Source: Bacillota bacterium (GTDB lineage Bacteria > Bacillota > Bacilli > Alicyclobacillales > SLC66). Taken from it: a stretch of DNA of 6,959 nt. The position numbers and the translations under genes were made by a program. Below, piece by piece: positions 1-6,588 of the stretch (positions are counted from its first letter, which is position 1; every line of letters starts with the position of its first letter). The notes under the pieces are model-generated. The model made no database searches, was not told the origin of the DNA, and was given only the letters and a program-made list of their open reading frames with translations. Location of the stretch: NCBI GenBank assembly GCA_021797415.1, contig JAJZZT010000200.1, positions 1-6,959 on the forward strand, read 5' to 3'.

Positions 1-52
1 AGAATCTATGTGAATATTTATGGCTGAAACAAGACTTCTGCGAAGATGATGT

Positions 53-151
53 GAGGAGCCGTATGCCTTAATTGGGCCTGTACGGATCTGTGAGGGGGGC
101 AAGCACAATCTGAATGACATGGTCATGAAGAGAGGCTTGCTTCTACTCGAC
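53..151 (+). ncRNA. Group II intron 3' end (domains V and VI)
   Basis: This is the catalytic 3' end of a self-splicing, retromobile group II intron. Domain V starts at 56: GAGCCGTA (56-63) pairs with TACGGATC (81-88) with one G/A mismatch, and the distal helix is GCC(T) at 65-68 with (G)GGC at 74-77. The following run TGTGAGGGGGGC is typical of bacterial group II introns. Domain VI follows: GCAAGC (99-104) pairs with GCTTGC (135-140), with an inner hairpin ATGAC/GTCAT (114-118/122-126). The tail CTACTCGAC ends in AC at 150-151, as expected for an intron 3' terminus. Positions 1-52 probably belong to the same intron, but I recognise nothing specific there. The reverse transcriptase would lie left of the window, so activity cannot be judged. 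The domain V call is firm; the exact 3' splice site and the intron class are inferred. Confidence 0.82.
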
Positions 152-1600
152 CACCCTCAGGCAACCAATCGCGCCTTGATAGCATTTGGCAAGTGGGCCA
201 CAAAATGCTGCACGGCCTCTTCTATTTTCCTCGTGTTTTCCGGAGCGATGCCTTCGACGGCCTGAGCTAGGAGTTCCAGTAAAAGACCAATCGCGTCAAC
301 ATAACGTATGTCCGTCATTTCATCGCACAAGGCGAGGAACAGGGCACCGAGTGTGCGCGGATCCAGTTCGTTGCGCGTCTCTACCGCCAGAAGAATGTAG
401 CGCGTAAAGACAATGGTGGTATGCGCCACCATCGCATCATAGGACCGCCCTTGCAGTTCCCTAGCCAAACGCAGTTGGGACTTGAGCACCTTGAAAAACA
501 CCTCGATGTCCCACCTCTTTCCATAGAGGCGAATCACCTCTTCGTCCGACAGGGTCGTATCCGTGCACAGTAACGCCAGCCACTGCTTAGATCGATTCCG
601 ATCCCGGACAAAGACGATCTTGGCCGGAATGCCCTGCCCCTGCTCGTTTTGTCCGACCTCAACCAGGACAGATGCAAGGACCTTCGCGCGCCCCCGACGC
701 TTTCTCACCACAGCATAGATCTGCGGGAGTGTCAGCCGCTTTCCCTGAACCAAGTAAGTGACCGTCTTCATGGCTTTGAGCATGCAGATCACGGTCATTC
801 CCTCGCCCACCGCGCGTACGATCGTGGACGGGAAGGCGAACCAGCTGTCAAATAGGAGAATGCGGGCCTTTACACCAGCGGCTTGTGCCTGGGCCAACAG
901 ATCAAACAAGACGACGGTGGCCTTGCCCATACTCTCGCGCCGCCTGTGATAGCCGGACGTTCTTCGATCCAGCGTCTGGTCCATTTCATGCAGACGGTTC
1001 TCGGCTTTCTCCGAACTGAGCAAGGAAAAGGCCAGAGGAACGAAAGAATTGCCGTCGGACCATCCGAGAGTCAGCATCCGGAAGCCTCGCACAAAGCGAT
1101 GGGCCGCATGATCATAGACCCGAGCCAACAGTTCGACCTTCTTGCTGCGATGGCGGCTATACAAAGAGTCATCCACGATGAGCACATCGGTTCGATCGTC
1201 CGCGGTGAGCGGCTTCATTCGTGCGATGACCGTTTGCGCGAGTAAGAGAAGAAAGCGTCTCCAGTTATGACGCGGTGCGTTTAGAAAGCGGTAGACGGTG
1301 TCCTTGCAAAACCCTGCTGCGCGCTGTTGATCCAGGTTCCACGAAAGGCTGCGACCGGAAAATACGAGGGTGAGCAGAAACTCGAACAGCCGGGTGGCAG
1401 GAATACCCGCTTGCTTGGAAATCCGCGATTGTTTCAGAAGAGCTGCCAATCGATACTCACGAAAAAAGGACGATACTGACGAGGGTAGTTGCTCCCACGG
1501 GGGGATTTGGCGTACCATATAGGAAACACACTCGCTCTCGGTAAGTTGGTCGTCTGGACAACACCATTTTACCAGAAACGAGGGTGTTTTTCATTTGTGT
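152..1600 (-). mobile_element. IS4-family insertion sequence, left end abutted by intron
   Basis: This is a single-gene insertion sequence around the transposase at 157-1518. A short inverted match supports the ends: CACCCTC at 152-158 on the left and its complement GAGGGTG at 1580-1586 on the right. On the right the repeat could continue outward through the TTTTTCATTTGTGT stretch to about 1600. On the left, only the inner part is left beside the intron end at 151, and the transposase stop codon lies inside the repeat. I infer that the group II intron inserted into or next to the left terminal repeat. The outer boundaries and target duplication cannot be fixed from this window because the left outer flank lies beyond the intron. 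Confidence 0.6.
157..1518 (-). CDS. IS4-family DDE transposase
   Basis: This 453-residue RNase H-fold transposase would cut and rejoin the ends of the insertion sequence that carries it. The N-terminal third (about 20-100) looks helical and probably binds the ends. The catalytic triad candidates are Asp in VDDS (116/117), Asp in LLFDSW (224) and Glu in WDIEVFFK (339). Around the Glu, the IS4 signature Y-(2)-R-(3)-E-(6)-K is exact: Y332, R335, E339, K346. Between the second Asp and the Glu lies a beta-rich insertion (about 240-320), usual for the family. The length is normal, with no frameshift or internal stop, so it may be active. The ATG at 1518 has only a weak ribosome binding site (GAGAGCGAG lies more than 10 bases upstream), common for transposases. 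No second IS gene is present. The specific IS name is not recognised. Confidence 0.93.
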   Translation of the reverse strand: MVRQIPPWEQLPSSVSSFFREYRLAALLKQSRISKQAGIPATRLFEFLLTLVFSGRSLSWNLDQQRAAGFCKDTVYRFLNAPRHNWRRFLLLLAQTVIARMKPLTADDRTDVLIVDDSLYSRHRSKKVELLARVYDHAAHRFVRGFRMLTLGWSDGNSFVPLAFSLLSSEKAENRLHEMDQTLDRRTSGYHRRRESMGKATVVLFDLLAQAQAAGVKARILLFDSWFAFPSTIVRAVGEGMTVICMLKAMKTVTYLVQGKRLTLPQIYAVVRKRRGRAKVLASVLVEVGQNEQGQGIPAKIVFVRDRNRSKQWLALLCTDTTLSDEEVIRLYGKRWDIEVFFKVLKSQLRLARELQGRSYDAMVAHTTIVFTRYILLAVETRNELDPRTLGALFLALCDEMTDIRYVDAIGLLLELLAQAVEGIAPENTRKIEEAVQHFVAHLPNAIKARLVA

Positions 1601-1843
1601 AAAGGCTGCCAGCCCAGATGGGGTGCGGCTTTTCGGACGCTACCGGGGTGCGAAACTTGAGGAATAATATTCCACGCGAACGGCTTCTGGTCATTACAAT
1701 CGCAAACCTTAACGGTGAAATGCGGGTTTAAAACTACTATTCGGTCGGGAATTCCCTATGGTATGGATAAAACACACCTGGAAAATCAAAAGTTGAGCTA
1801 AGGGAACCTTATTTACATTTCCGCTAAAATTGACTAAGATATT
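1519..1843. other. Non-coding spacer between IS and MITE
   Basis: No convincing gene is seen here. The first 80 bases are the transposase upstream region and presumed right IS end; TAAAAT on the minus strand (1566-1571) is a possible -10 for the transposase, without a good -35. From about 1600 the sequence is AT-rich and holds only small palindromes, such as GGAAT-AAT-ATTCC (1661-1673) and GGGAATTCCC near 1749. I see no RNA family, terminator or coding remnant that I can support. Confidence 0.4.
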
Positions 1844-1890
1844 CTTATAGAGCCTGTTCAAAAAGTGGGCAGGGTTGACCCACGGCAGTG

Positions 1891-1945
1891 CAACGGGACA
1901 TGGGATAAACCGAGTGTGCAGTGGATTTTATCCCATGTCCCCTTG
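1891..1945. repeat. Internal perfect stem 1 of the MITE
   Basis: GGGACATGGGATAAA (1895-1909) and its exact complement (1927-1941) form a 15-bp perfect stem with a 17-base loop. Beyond one mismatched pair, three more pairs (1891-1893 with 1943-1945) extend it. The left arm is conserved in copy B (5970-5984 in reverse orientation), but the right arm is not present there. Confidence 0.85.
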
Positions 1946-1951
1946 GAAGCA

Positions 1952-2005
1952 GCCAGAAATGCGGACCAAGCGTACGTTTTTGGTACGTGAGGGAGCATTT
2001 CTGGC
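1952..2005. repeat. Internal perfect stem 2 of the MITE
   Basis: GCCAGAAATGC (1952-1962) is exactly complementary to GCATTTCTGGC (1995-2005). Nested inside is a second stem, CGTAC (1971-1975) with GTACG (1983-1987), closing a GTTTTTG loop. Both arms lie within the MITE and are not present in the two partial copies. Confidence 0.8.
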
Positions 2006-2043
2006 GATGACGCGGCAATGCGCCGAGGAGTTCTGCCCACTTT

Positions 2044-2076
2044 TTGAACAACCTCTATAAGGTAACTCGATATAAT
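2044..2076 (+). promoter_or_regulatory. Possible promoter at the MITE right end
   Basis: A perfect -10 hexamer, TATAAT, lies at 2071-2076, directly downstream of the MITE. The only -35-like hexamer nearby is TTGAAC (2044-2049), inside the MITE terminal repeat. The 21-base spacing is longer than the usual 16-19, so this would be a weak promoter or would need an activator. It points into the ABC operon. The -10 is clear in sequence; its use is inferred. Confidence 0.3.
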
Positions 2077-2078
2077 GT

Positions 2079-2149
2079 CCACGCGGCGGTCGTTCCGGTG
2101 AATGACGGCGGGATACATGGATCCACCGCACCTCTGTCCGTCCGCGTGG
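2079..2149 (+). promoter_or_regulatory. Palindromic leader upstream of the ABC operon
   Basis: An outer perfect 8-bp inverted repeat, CCACGCGG (2079-2086) with CCGCGTGG (2142-2149), encloses further possible pairs: GACGG (2104-2108) with CCGTC (2138-2142, sharing one base with the outer arm), and GCGG (2108-2111) with CCGC (2126-2129). If transcription starts just after the TATAAT at 2071-2076, this would lie in a leader of about 130 bases before the first ABC start. I do not recognise a known riboswitch or T-box. It could equally be a protein-binding palindrome or remnant sequence. Confidence 0.3.
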
Positions 2150-2194
2150 AAACCGTCTCCGTTACGCGGGAACAGACTGGTCAGAGGGACTCCT

Positions 2195-2200
2195 GAGGAG
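2195..2200 (+). promoter_or_regulatory. Ribosome binding site of the first ABC gene
   Basis: GAGGAG lies 9 bases before the ATG at 2210. Another in-frame ATG at 2201 directly abuts it and is too close to be served, and the ATG at 2102 has no such site. This decides the start at 2210, which also makes the gene product the same length as its partner. Confidence 0.65.
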
Positions 2201-2209
2201 ATGTGGAAG

Positions 2210-3997
2210 ATGAGAGAACGCATCGACACGACATGGTTCGCCATCCGCCTCATCTTGCGGACGGCGCCTTTCTCGGCAAGCCTTGTCCTGCTCACCCATG
2301 TGCTACAGGGCATCTACCCGGGCGCCATGGCCTTCTTGTACAATGCTCTGACCGACCGCATCATCTCTCACGCGCATCTGTCCATCCTCTATCGTCTGAC
2401 CCCCTTTTTTGTGATCGCCCTGATCAGCCTGGCGTATGAGGGCAACCGTTTCGTGTACGAGATATCGCAAAACCGCTCGACCGCGAAGCTGACACGCGCC
2501 GCCACCGAACTCATCTTCGACAAGACCCGCCAACTGACGCCGATGGACTTTCTGTCCGACGACGTGAACAAGCGCATCAAATTGGTCAAGGAGTTTGCGG
2601 ACGGCTCCTCCCGTTTGGTCGACGGGGTCAAGCTCATCATAGAGTCGGTCTTTGTCGTGCTTTCCCTGGTGGCCTTCATGGCCACGATGGGCTGGATGGT
2701 CGAGGGGGTATTTCTCCTCTCCATGATCGCCTACGCCGCCGTCATGCACTGGCAGAGCATGGTCGAGCACCGCATGACCGTCAATCAGGCCGGCCGTCAG
2801 ATGCAGGCAGACTACCTGACGCGGATCCTGACCGAGCGCGCCTACGCCAGGGAAGTGCGGATCTTTTCCTTCGGCCGGCACATGATCGAGCAGTGGCGTG
2901 CGCTTAACGCGTAGCTCAATCGGCAGTACCTCCGCCTGCGCGCCTGGCAGAACGGACAGACCGGCGGAATGAATGCCCTGGCGGGCGCGGTGATGGGAGG
3001 AATTTTCGTCTCGGTCGCGCTGGCGGTCAGTCAAGGGACGGCGACGCCGGGGAGCCTGGCGGGATTGAGCGCCTTCATCCTCACGCTGGGAACGGTGATC
3101 CGCTCCGTGGGATGGCAGACGCGGTACGGCGGACAGTCGATGGCGAAGATCGGCTTTCTTCGGGAGTTTCTGGCGCTGCGTTCGGGCCGGGTGGAGGCAG
3201 TCTCGCGGGAGACCGCCGATCCAGACGGAGCGGACTTGCTGCGCACCGGGGACGTGGAATTGCGCGCGGTCAGCTTCTCCTTTCCCGGACAGCCGCGGCC
3301 TGCCCTGCAAGGGATCAACCTGACCCTGCGGCAGGGAGAAACGGTGGCCCTGGTGGGGCGCAACGGCGCCGGGAAGTCGACCCTGGCGTCGATCCTGGCG
3401 GGAGAGTTTGAACCCACGGAGGGCAGTGTGTGGGTGGGGGATGTGAACCGCGCGACGCTGTCTGTGGATCGCCTCCGAGAGGGGGTGGCCGTCGTGCGGC
3501 AGCAATTCACGCGTTATGAATGCACATTGCGGGACAATATCGTCCTGGGGGCTGGGGTGTCTGAGGCGGTGCTGCAGCACGTTCTGACCGACTTGGGACT
3601 GGACGCGCTGGTGGAGAAACTCAAGGACGGGATGGACACGATGCTCGGCACCTCGTTCGGGAAAACGGACCTGTCCGGCGGCTGGTGGCAACGGGTAGCG
3701 ATGGCGCGCGCCCTGGTGCGCGAGCCGGCGCTGTTGATTCTGGACGAACCGACCGCGGCGCTCGACCCCCTGGCGGAGGCGGAGATCCTGCAGGAGTTCA
3801 CCAGAATGGTGAAGGGACGGACGTCCGTCATCATTTCGCACCGGCTGGGATCGATCCGGCACGTGGACCGTATTGTGGTACTTGATCAAGGAGGGATCGT
3901 GGAGTCGGGCACGCACGACGAGTTGGTGCGCCGGGGTGGAATCTACGCAGGGCTGTATGCGACGCAGGCACAGTGGTACCAGGAAAGAGGGGCGTGA
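2210..3997 (+). pseudogene. ABC exporter half-transporter, interrupted by in-frame TAG
   Basis: This is a type I ABC exporter subunit (membrane domain, then ATPase domain) with one in-frame TAG at 2912-2914, codon 235. Reading continues in the same frame on both sides, so this is a point change rather than a frameshift. Without the stop it has 595 codons, against 596 residues in the partner. The membrane domain (about 1-310) has four hydrophobic segments before the stop (near 20-45, 60-75, 140-160, 162-180) and two after it (near 255-275, 285-305). The coupling-helix region, ERAYAREVRIF, lies just before the stop. The ATPase domain has Walker A GRNGAGKST (383-391), Q-loop RQQF (about 431), signature LSGGW (488-492; W replaces the usual Q), Walker B LLILDEP with catalytic Glu 513, D-loop AALD and H-loop His 544. 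All key residues are intact, so decay is recent, or the TAG is suppressed or an error. The separate pieces would be 2210-2914 and, from an internal ATG, 2969-3997. Substrate unknown. Confidence 0.85.
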
Positions 3998-3998
3998 C

Positions 3999-5789
3999 AT
4001 GGGGCGGGCTGTTCTTTGGTTCATCGGCCGTCTGTTTCGGTACACACCGGGCCATACGCTGCTGATCCTGCTGATCGAGGCGGCCAGTGCGAGCCTGTCG
4101 GGGCTGTCGCTGGTATTCTTGGGCCGCTTGGTCAATGACGGGGTGTTGTTTTATCGGACCGGCCACTCCCTGGTGGGGGACGCGCTCTTGTACTTTGGTG
4201 CGGCGTTGTTTTTTCCGCAATTGCTGAGTACCTTGAGCACCGCCGTTCAGGAACGGCAACTGCGGTTGCTGCAGCATGAGATCACGACCAGCGTGCTGAC
4301 ACGGGCGGTCGCGACCCCTCTGGTGGTGGTGGAAACCGCGGAATACCAGGATTTTCTGAAGGCCGCGACGAATGTGGACGGCCAGTTGTTGCAGCGCACA
4401 CTGACGGCGCTGATGGGCTTGGTCTCGGGAGTTGCCCGGACGGCCAGCGTCTTGGTGGTGCTCTTCCTGTTTAACCACTGGATGCCGCTGCTGATCGTGA
4501 TGGCCACCGGTGTCACCATTTTCGGACAACTCCGTTCGCAGCGAAGAGCGTCTGCCGGATTTGCCAAGATTCAAGCATCTCTCGGCCGCCGTGCCGATTA
4601 TTTCATGAATCTGATGACGGAGCGGGAGACCTTGACGGAACTGTGGGCGTTTCGGTCGGCGGATTGGGTCACTTCCGCTTGGCGCACGCAGTCCGACCAC
4701 TATGTGAGGAGTATCATTCGGTTTTTCGACGCAGTGATGGGGTCCCTGACGGCAAGTCAAATTCCAGCCCGGGTGCTGTCGCTTGCCATGCAGGGAATTC
4801 CCTATTACGAGAGCGCGCGCGGAGAGTTGCCCATCGGCGAGGCGATTGCGTTTTCCTCCGCAATCATGGGATTCACGCGGGCCGTCCTCAGCGTGGCCAG
4901 CAACATGTCACAGCTGTGGCAAAACGCCGCGCAGATCACTTTTTTGCGCGATTTTGTCACGGGTCCAGACGCAGATGCAGAGCCTTCGCAGGAAGGCGAG
5001 GCAGCAGCGTCTTTTGCGCTGGGGGACATCGAGTTTCGCAACGTCTGGTTTTCCTACCGCGCCGATGACACCTATGCCCTGCGCAACATCTCCTTTCGCA
5101 TTCGCCAGGGCGAGCGCGTCGCGTTGGTCGGGCAGAACGGATCGGGCAAGTCGACCTTGGTGCGCCTGTTGTTGGGACTCAATACACCAAGCGAAGGGCA
5201 GGTTCTCGTGAACGGAGCCGCACTGTCCGGAGAGCGGGGGGAGGCTCAGGCCATCGCGTATCGAGCGGCGGCGACGGTGGCGTTTCAGGATTACTGCCGC
5301 TATCACCTGCACGTGCGGGACAATGTGGAACTGGCGGCGGCGAGTCGGGCGGGTGACGACGGGGCGCTGCAAGAGGCGTTGGCAAACGGCGGCGGTGCAA
5401 GCTTTGTGACGCAATTGCCAAACGGCGTGGACCAGCAACTTGGCACAGAGTTTGGCGGAGTGGATCTCTCCGGCGGCCAGTGGCAGGCTTTGGCCATCGC
5501 GCGGACTTACTACCGCAACACGGCGGAACTGCTGGTGATGGACGAACCCACATCCGCACTCGACCCGGTGAGGGAGCGGCGGATGTACGAGCAGTTTCTG
5601 GAGCTCTCCGAGGGACGGACGGCAGTCATTGTGTCGCATCGGCTGGGGGCGGCGATGCTGTGCGACCGCATTTTCTTCTTTGCGGAAGGGGAACTGCGGG
5701 AAGTGGGCAACCATGCTCAGTTGATGGCGGTGGGCGGGGGGTACGCGTCGATGTTCCGCCTTCAGGCCTCATGGTATGCAGGACTATGA
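3999..5789 (+). CDS. ABC exporter half-transporter (ATP-binding/permease)
   Basis: This 596-residue type I ABC exporter subunit probably pairs with the preceding gene product as a heterodimer in the cytoplasmic membrane, using ATP to drive export. Membrane domain: residues 1 to about 315, with clear hydrophobic segments near 22-45, 62-80, 138-158 and 160-178 and two weaker ones between 245 and 305. ATPase domain: Walker A GQNGSGKST (378-386), Q-loop Gln 430, signature LSGGQ (490-494), Walker B LLVMDE with catalytic Glu 516, D-loop SALD and H-loop His 547. It has no N-terminal C39 peptidase, so it would not cleave a leader itself. I chose the ATG at 3999: it follows the upstream stop by one base (TGA-C-ATG) and has the purine-rich AGGAAAGAGGGG just before it, implying coupled translation. 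An earlier in-frame ATG at 3873 would overlap the upstream ATPase domain and is unlikely. Such pairs occur in bacteriocin and other peptide clusters as well as in drug efflux; nothing here decides. Confidence 0.92.
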   Translation: MGRAVLWFIGRLFRYTPGHTLLILLIEAASASLSGLSLVFLGRLVNDGVLFYRTGHSLVGDALLYFGAALFFPQLLSTLSTAVQERQLRLLQHEITTSVLTRAVATPLVVVETAEYQDFLKAATNVDGQLLQRTLTALMGLVSGVARTASVLVVLFLFNHWMPLLIVMATGVTIFGQLRSQRRASAGFAKIQASLGRRADYFMNLMTERETLTELWAFRSADWVTSAWRTQSDHYVRSIIRFFDAVMGSLTASQIPARVLSLAMQGIPYYESARGELPIGEAIAFSSAIMGFTRAVLSVASNMSQLWQNAAQITFLRDFVTGPDADAEPSQEGEAAASFALGDIEFRNVWFSYRADDTYALRNISFRIRQGERVALVGQNGSGKSTLVRLLLGLNTPSEGQVLVNGAALSGERGEAQAIAYRAAATVAFQDYCRYHLHVRDNVELAAASRAGDDGALQEALANGGGASFVTQLPNGVDQQLGTEFGGVDLSGGQWQALAIARTYYRNTAELLVMDEPTSALDPVRERRMYEQFLELSEGRTAVIVSHRLGAAMLCDRIFFFAEGELREVGNHAQLMAVGGGYASMFRLQASWYAGL

Positions 5790-5900
5790 CCGTGTTTTGC
5801 AGTCGAATAGGTCCCTTCCAAGCGCCTCATAATCACCCATTCCACCCATTCCGCAGTTATTCAAAACGTCTAGCAGGGCGATGCTATCTACGGTCGCCAT
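5784..5900 (-). CDS. Possible small peptide, antisense to the operon end
   Basis: This 38-codon minus-strand ORF starts at the ATG at 5900 with GAGG about 10 bases upstream, and its TAG overlaps the end of the second ABC gene by six bases. The product would begin MATVDSIALLDVLNNCGM, contain a GMGGMG motif encoded by a short tandem repeat, and have two cysteines (16 and 34) in an acidic, Gly-rich chain. It superficially resembles a peptide precursor next to an exporter, but an open stretch this long is expected by chance fairly often, and no maturation gene is visible. A plus-strand 39-codon ORF (5786-5905, ATGA overlap with the ABC stop) competes for the same DNA. Unrecognised, low confidence. 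Confidence 0.2.
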   Translation of the reverse strand: MATVDSIALLDVLNNCGMGGMGDYEALGRDLFDCKTRS

Positions 5901-6094
5901 CGTGACCAATCCTCATTTATGCCTAGAGTACATAGAGGGATTCCACGATGGTGTTCCTTTGCACACTCGGTTTATCCCATGTCCCGTTGCCCTGCGCGAA
6001 TCTTACCTGCCCACTTTTTGAACAGGCACTTTTAAATCTCGCCCTGCAAAATCACGCCATCACCTGGGTCCATAACGAAAGACTCCGGTTCAAT
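5790..6094. other. Intergenic region after the ABC operon
   Basis: About 300 bases without a confident gene. It holds the small ORF candidates at its left edge and the truncated MITE copy B (5960-6027). I find no convincing terminator for the operon: CGATG/CATCG (near 5880-5902) is short and lacks a T run. Bases 6035-6094 continue the reading frame of the HIT gene past its TAG stop, with no other recognisable content. Confidence 0.4.
5960..6027 (-). repeat. Truncated inverted copy B of the MITE
   Basis: This stretch is the reverse complement of the left third of copy A (1852-1920). The innermost 31 bases, TGCACACTCGG through TTTATCCCATGTCCCGTTGC, are identical, and so is the end CCTGCCCACTTTTTGAACAGGC; the middle differs. 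The outermost CTTATAGAG is replaced by unrelated bases (ACTTTTAAA), and nothing of the right two thirds of the element is seen. It is therefore a decayed or deleted copy, inverted relative to copy A on the other side of the ABC genes. Confidence 0.85.
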
Positions 6095-6571
6095 CTATGT
6101 AGATGTGTAGTGAATATCCATCAAATTCACGAGCTTGTCTCTGATTTTCTGTCTTAACGATAAATGCTTTTCATCACAATATTGCGTTGCAGGCATTATC
6201 CACATTTCCCTTGGGTACTGCCAGACTGGGTATGGCTTTCTTTCTGCTGGCTCCCAATCGTATCGAGGGAATACGTGTGCGTGGAGAAAATCATCTGAGT
6301 TGCCATAGATGGAATAATTCACTCTCTTCGGATCGCATACAGACTGAATAGCTTCACCCAGCAAACTCATATCTCGAAGAAAATAGGTTCTCTTTTCCAA
6401 ATCCAAGTCCTCAAGAGACCCTATTTTTGGATAAGCCAATAGCACACAATAACCAGGGAGAAACTGAGTGTCCCCGATGACTGCATACCCACTCTCCATT
6501 TGGATGAGAACCATCGGATTTTCATTTCGTTCAATTGCTCCGAATCGATCTTTTTTCCAGTCGTCGATCAT
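6095..6571 (-). CDS. HIT-family nucleotide hydrolase/transferase
   Basis: This 158-residue protein has the histidine-triad fold expected of small cytoplasmic enzymes acting on nucleoside phosphates such as diadenosine polyphosphates. The core reads DDFLHAHVFPRYDWEP (93-108). Aligned to the family pattern H-x-H-x-H, His 97 is the middle, nucleophilic position and His 99 the third; the first is Phe 95. Related single-domain HIT proteins with a LHxHVIPR-type core suggest activity can be kept, but the exact substrate cannot be assigned. An earlier strand region, YAVIGDTQFLPGYCVLLAYP (29-48), fits the HIT beta sheet. I chose the ATG at 6571 because GGAG lies 8 bases upstream; a longer reading to 6703 would translate the MITE fragment and terminator. 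Its AT-rich composition differs from the ABC genes, suggesting a separate origin. The stop is TAG, after which the frame stays open for 20 codons. Confidence 0.8.
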   Translation of the reverse strand: MIDDWKKDRFGAIERNENPMVLIQMESGYAVIGDTQFLPGYCVLLAYPKIGSLEDLDLEKRTYFLRDMSLLGEAIQSVCDPKRVNYSIYGNSDDFLHAHVFPRYDWEPAERKPYPVWQYPREMWIMPATQYCDEKHLSLRQKIRDKLVNLMDIHYTST

Positions 6572-6588
6572 CGCAATTTCTCCATTCC

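Larger units (their letters stand above)
1844..2061 (+). mobile_element. MITE-like element, full-length copy A
   Basis: This 218-bp non-coding element has 29-bp terminal inverted repeats that match at 27 of 29 positions (1844-1872 and 2033-2061). Both arms read CTTATAGAG, then two variable bases, then TGTTCAAAAAGTGGGCAG. Inside are two long perfect stems (1895-1941 and 1952-2005), so most of the element can fold as DNA cruciforms or as RNA. Two partial copies lie in the same window (5960-6027 and 6589-6631), showing that it is a dispersed repeat. It encodes no transposase, so any movement would need an enzyme elsewhere. No clear target duplication is visible; TATA next to GAG/CTC at both ends could be one, but it is palindromic and is also shared by copy C, so it more likely belongs to the repeat. 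Short ORFs through it are by-products of the stems. The family is not one I can name. Confidence 0.85.

Noticed and set aside
1844..2061. The MITE as a derivative of the adjacent IS4-family element
   Set aside because: The IS end (CACCCTC) and the MITE terminal repeat (CTTATAGAG and following) share no similarity, so the IS4-family transposase here is not its evident source.
2079..2149. T-box or other known riboswitch in the ABC leader
   Set aside because: No T-box sequence (GGGTGGNACCGCG type) or other recognisable riboswitch core is present.
2102..2209. Upstream ATG at 2102 as the start of the first ABC gene
   Set aside because: It lies inside the palindromic leader without a ribosome binding site; GAGGAG serves the ATG at 2210, and the resulting length matches the partner gene.
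1845..2313. Short open frames across the MITE on both strands
   Set aside because: They arise from the stems and terminal repeats of a non-coding element; each runs through inverted repeats and lacks a ribosome binding site.
2303..4135. A 610-codon minus-strand open frame opposite the ABC genes, and others at 3831-4760 and 4908-5714
   Set aside because: They are antisense to strongly supported ABC motifs, have Arg/His/Gln/Pro-rich translations typical of GC-rich shadow frames, and show no recognisable domain.
3999..5789. Peptidase-containing (C39) bacteriocin exporter
   Set aside because: Neither ABC subunit has the extra N-terminal domain of about 130 residues with a catalytic Cys; both begin directly with the membrane domain.
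5948..6157. Plus-strand 69-codon open frame
   Set aside because: It is read from MITE copy B and from the antisense of the HIT gene, and no start signal is seen.
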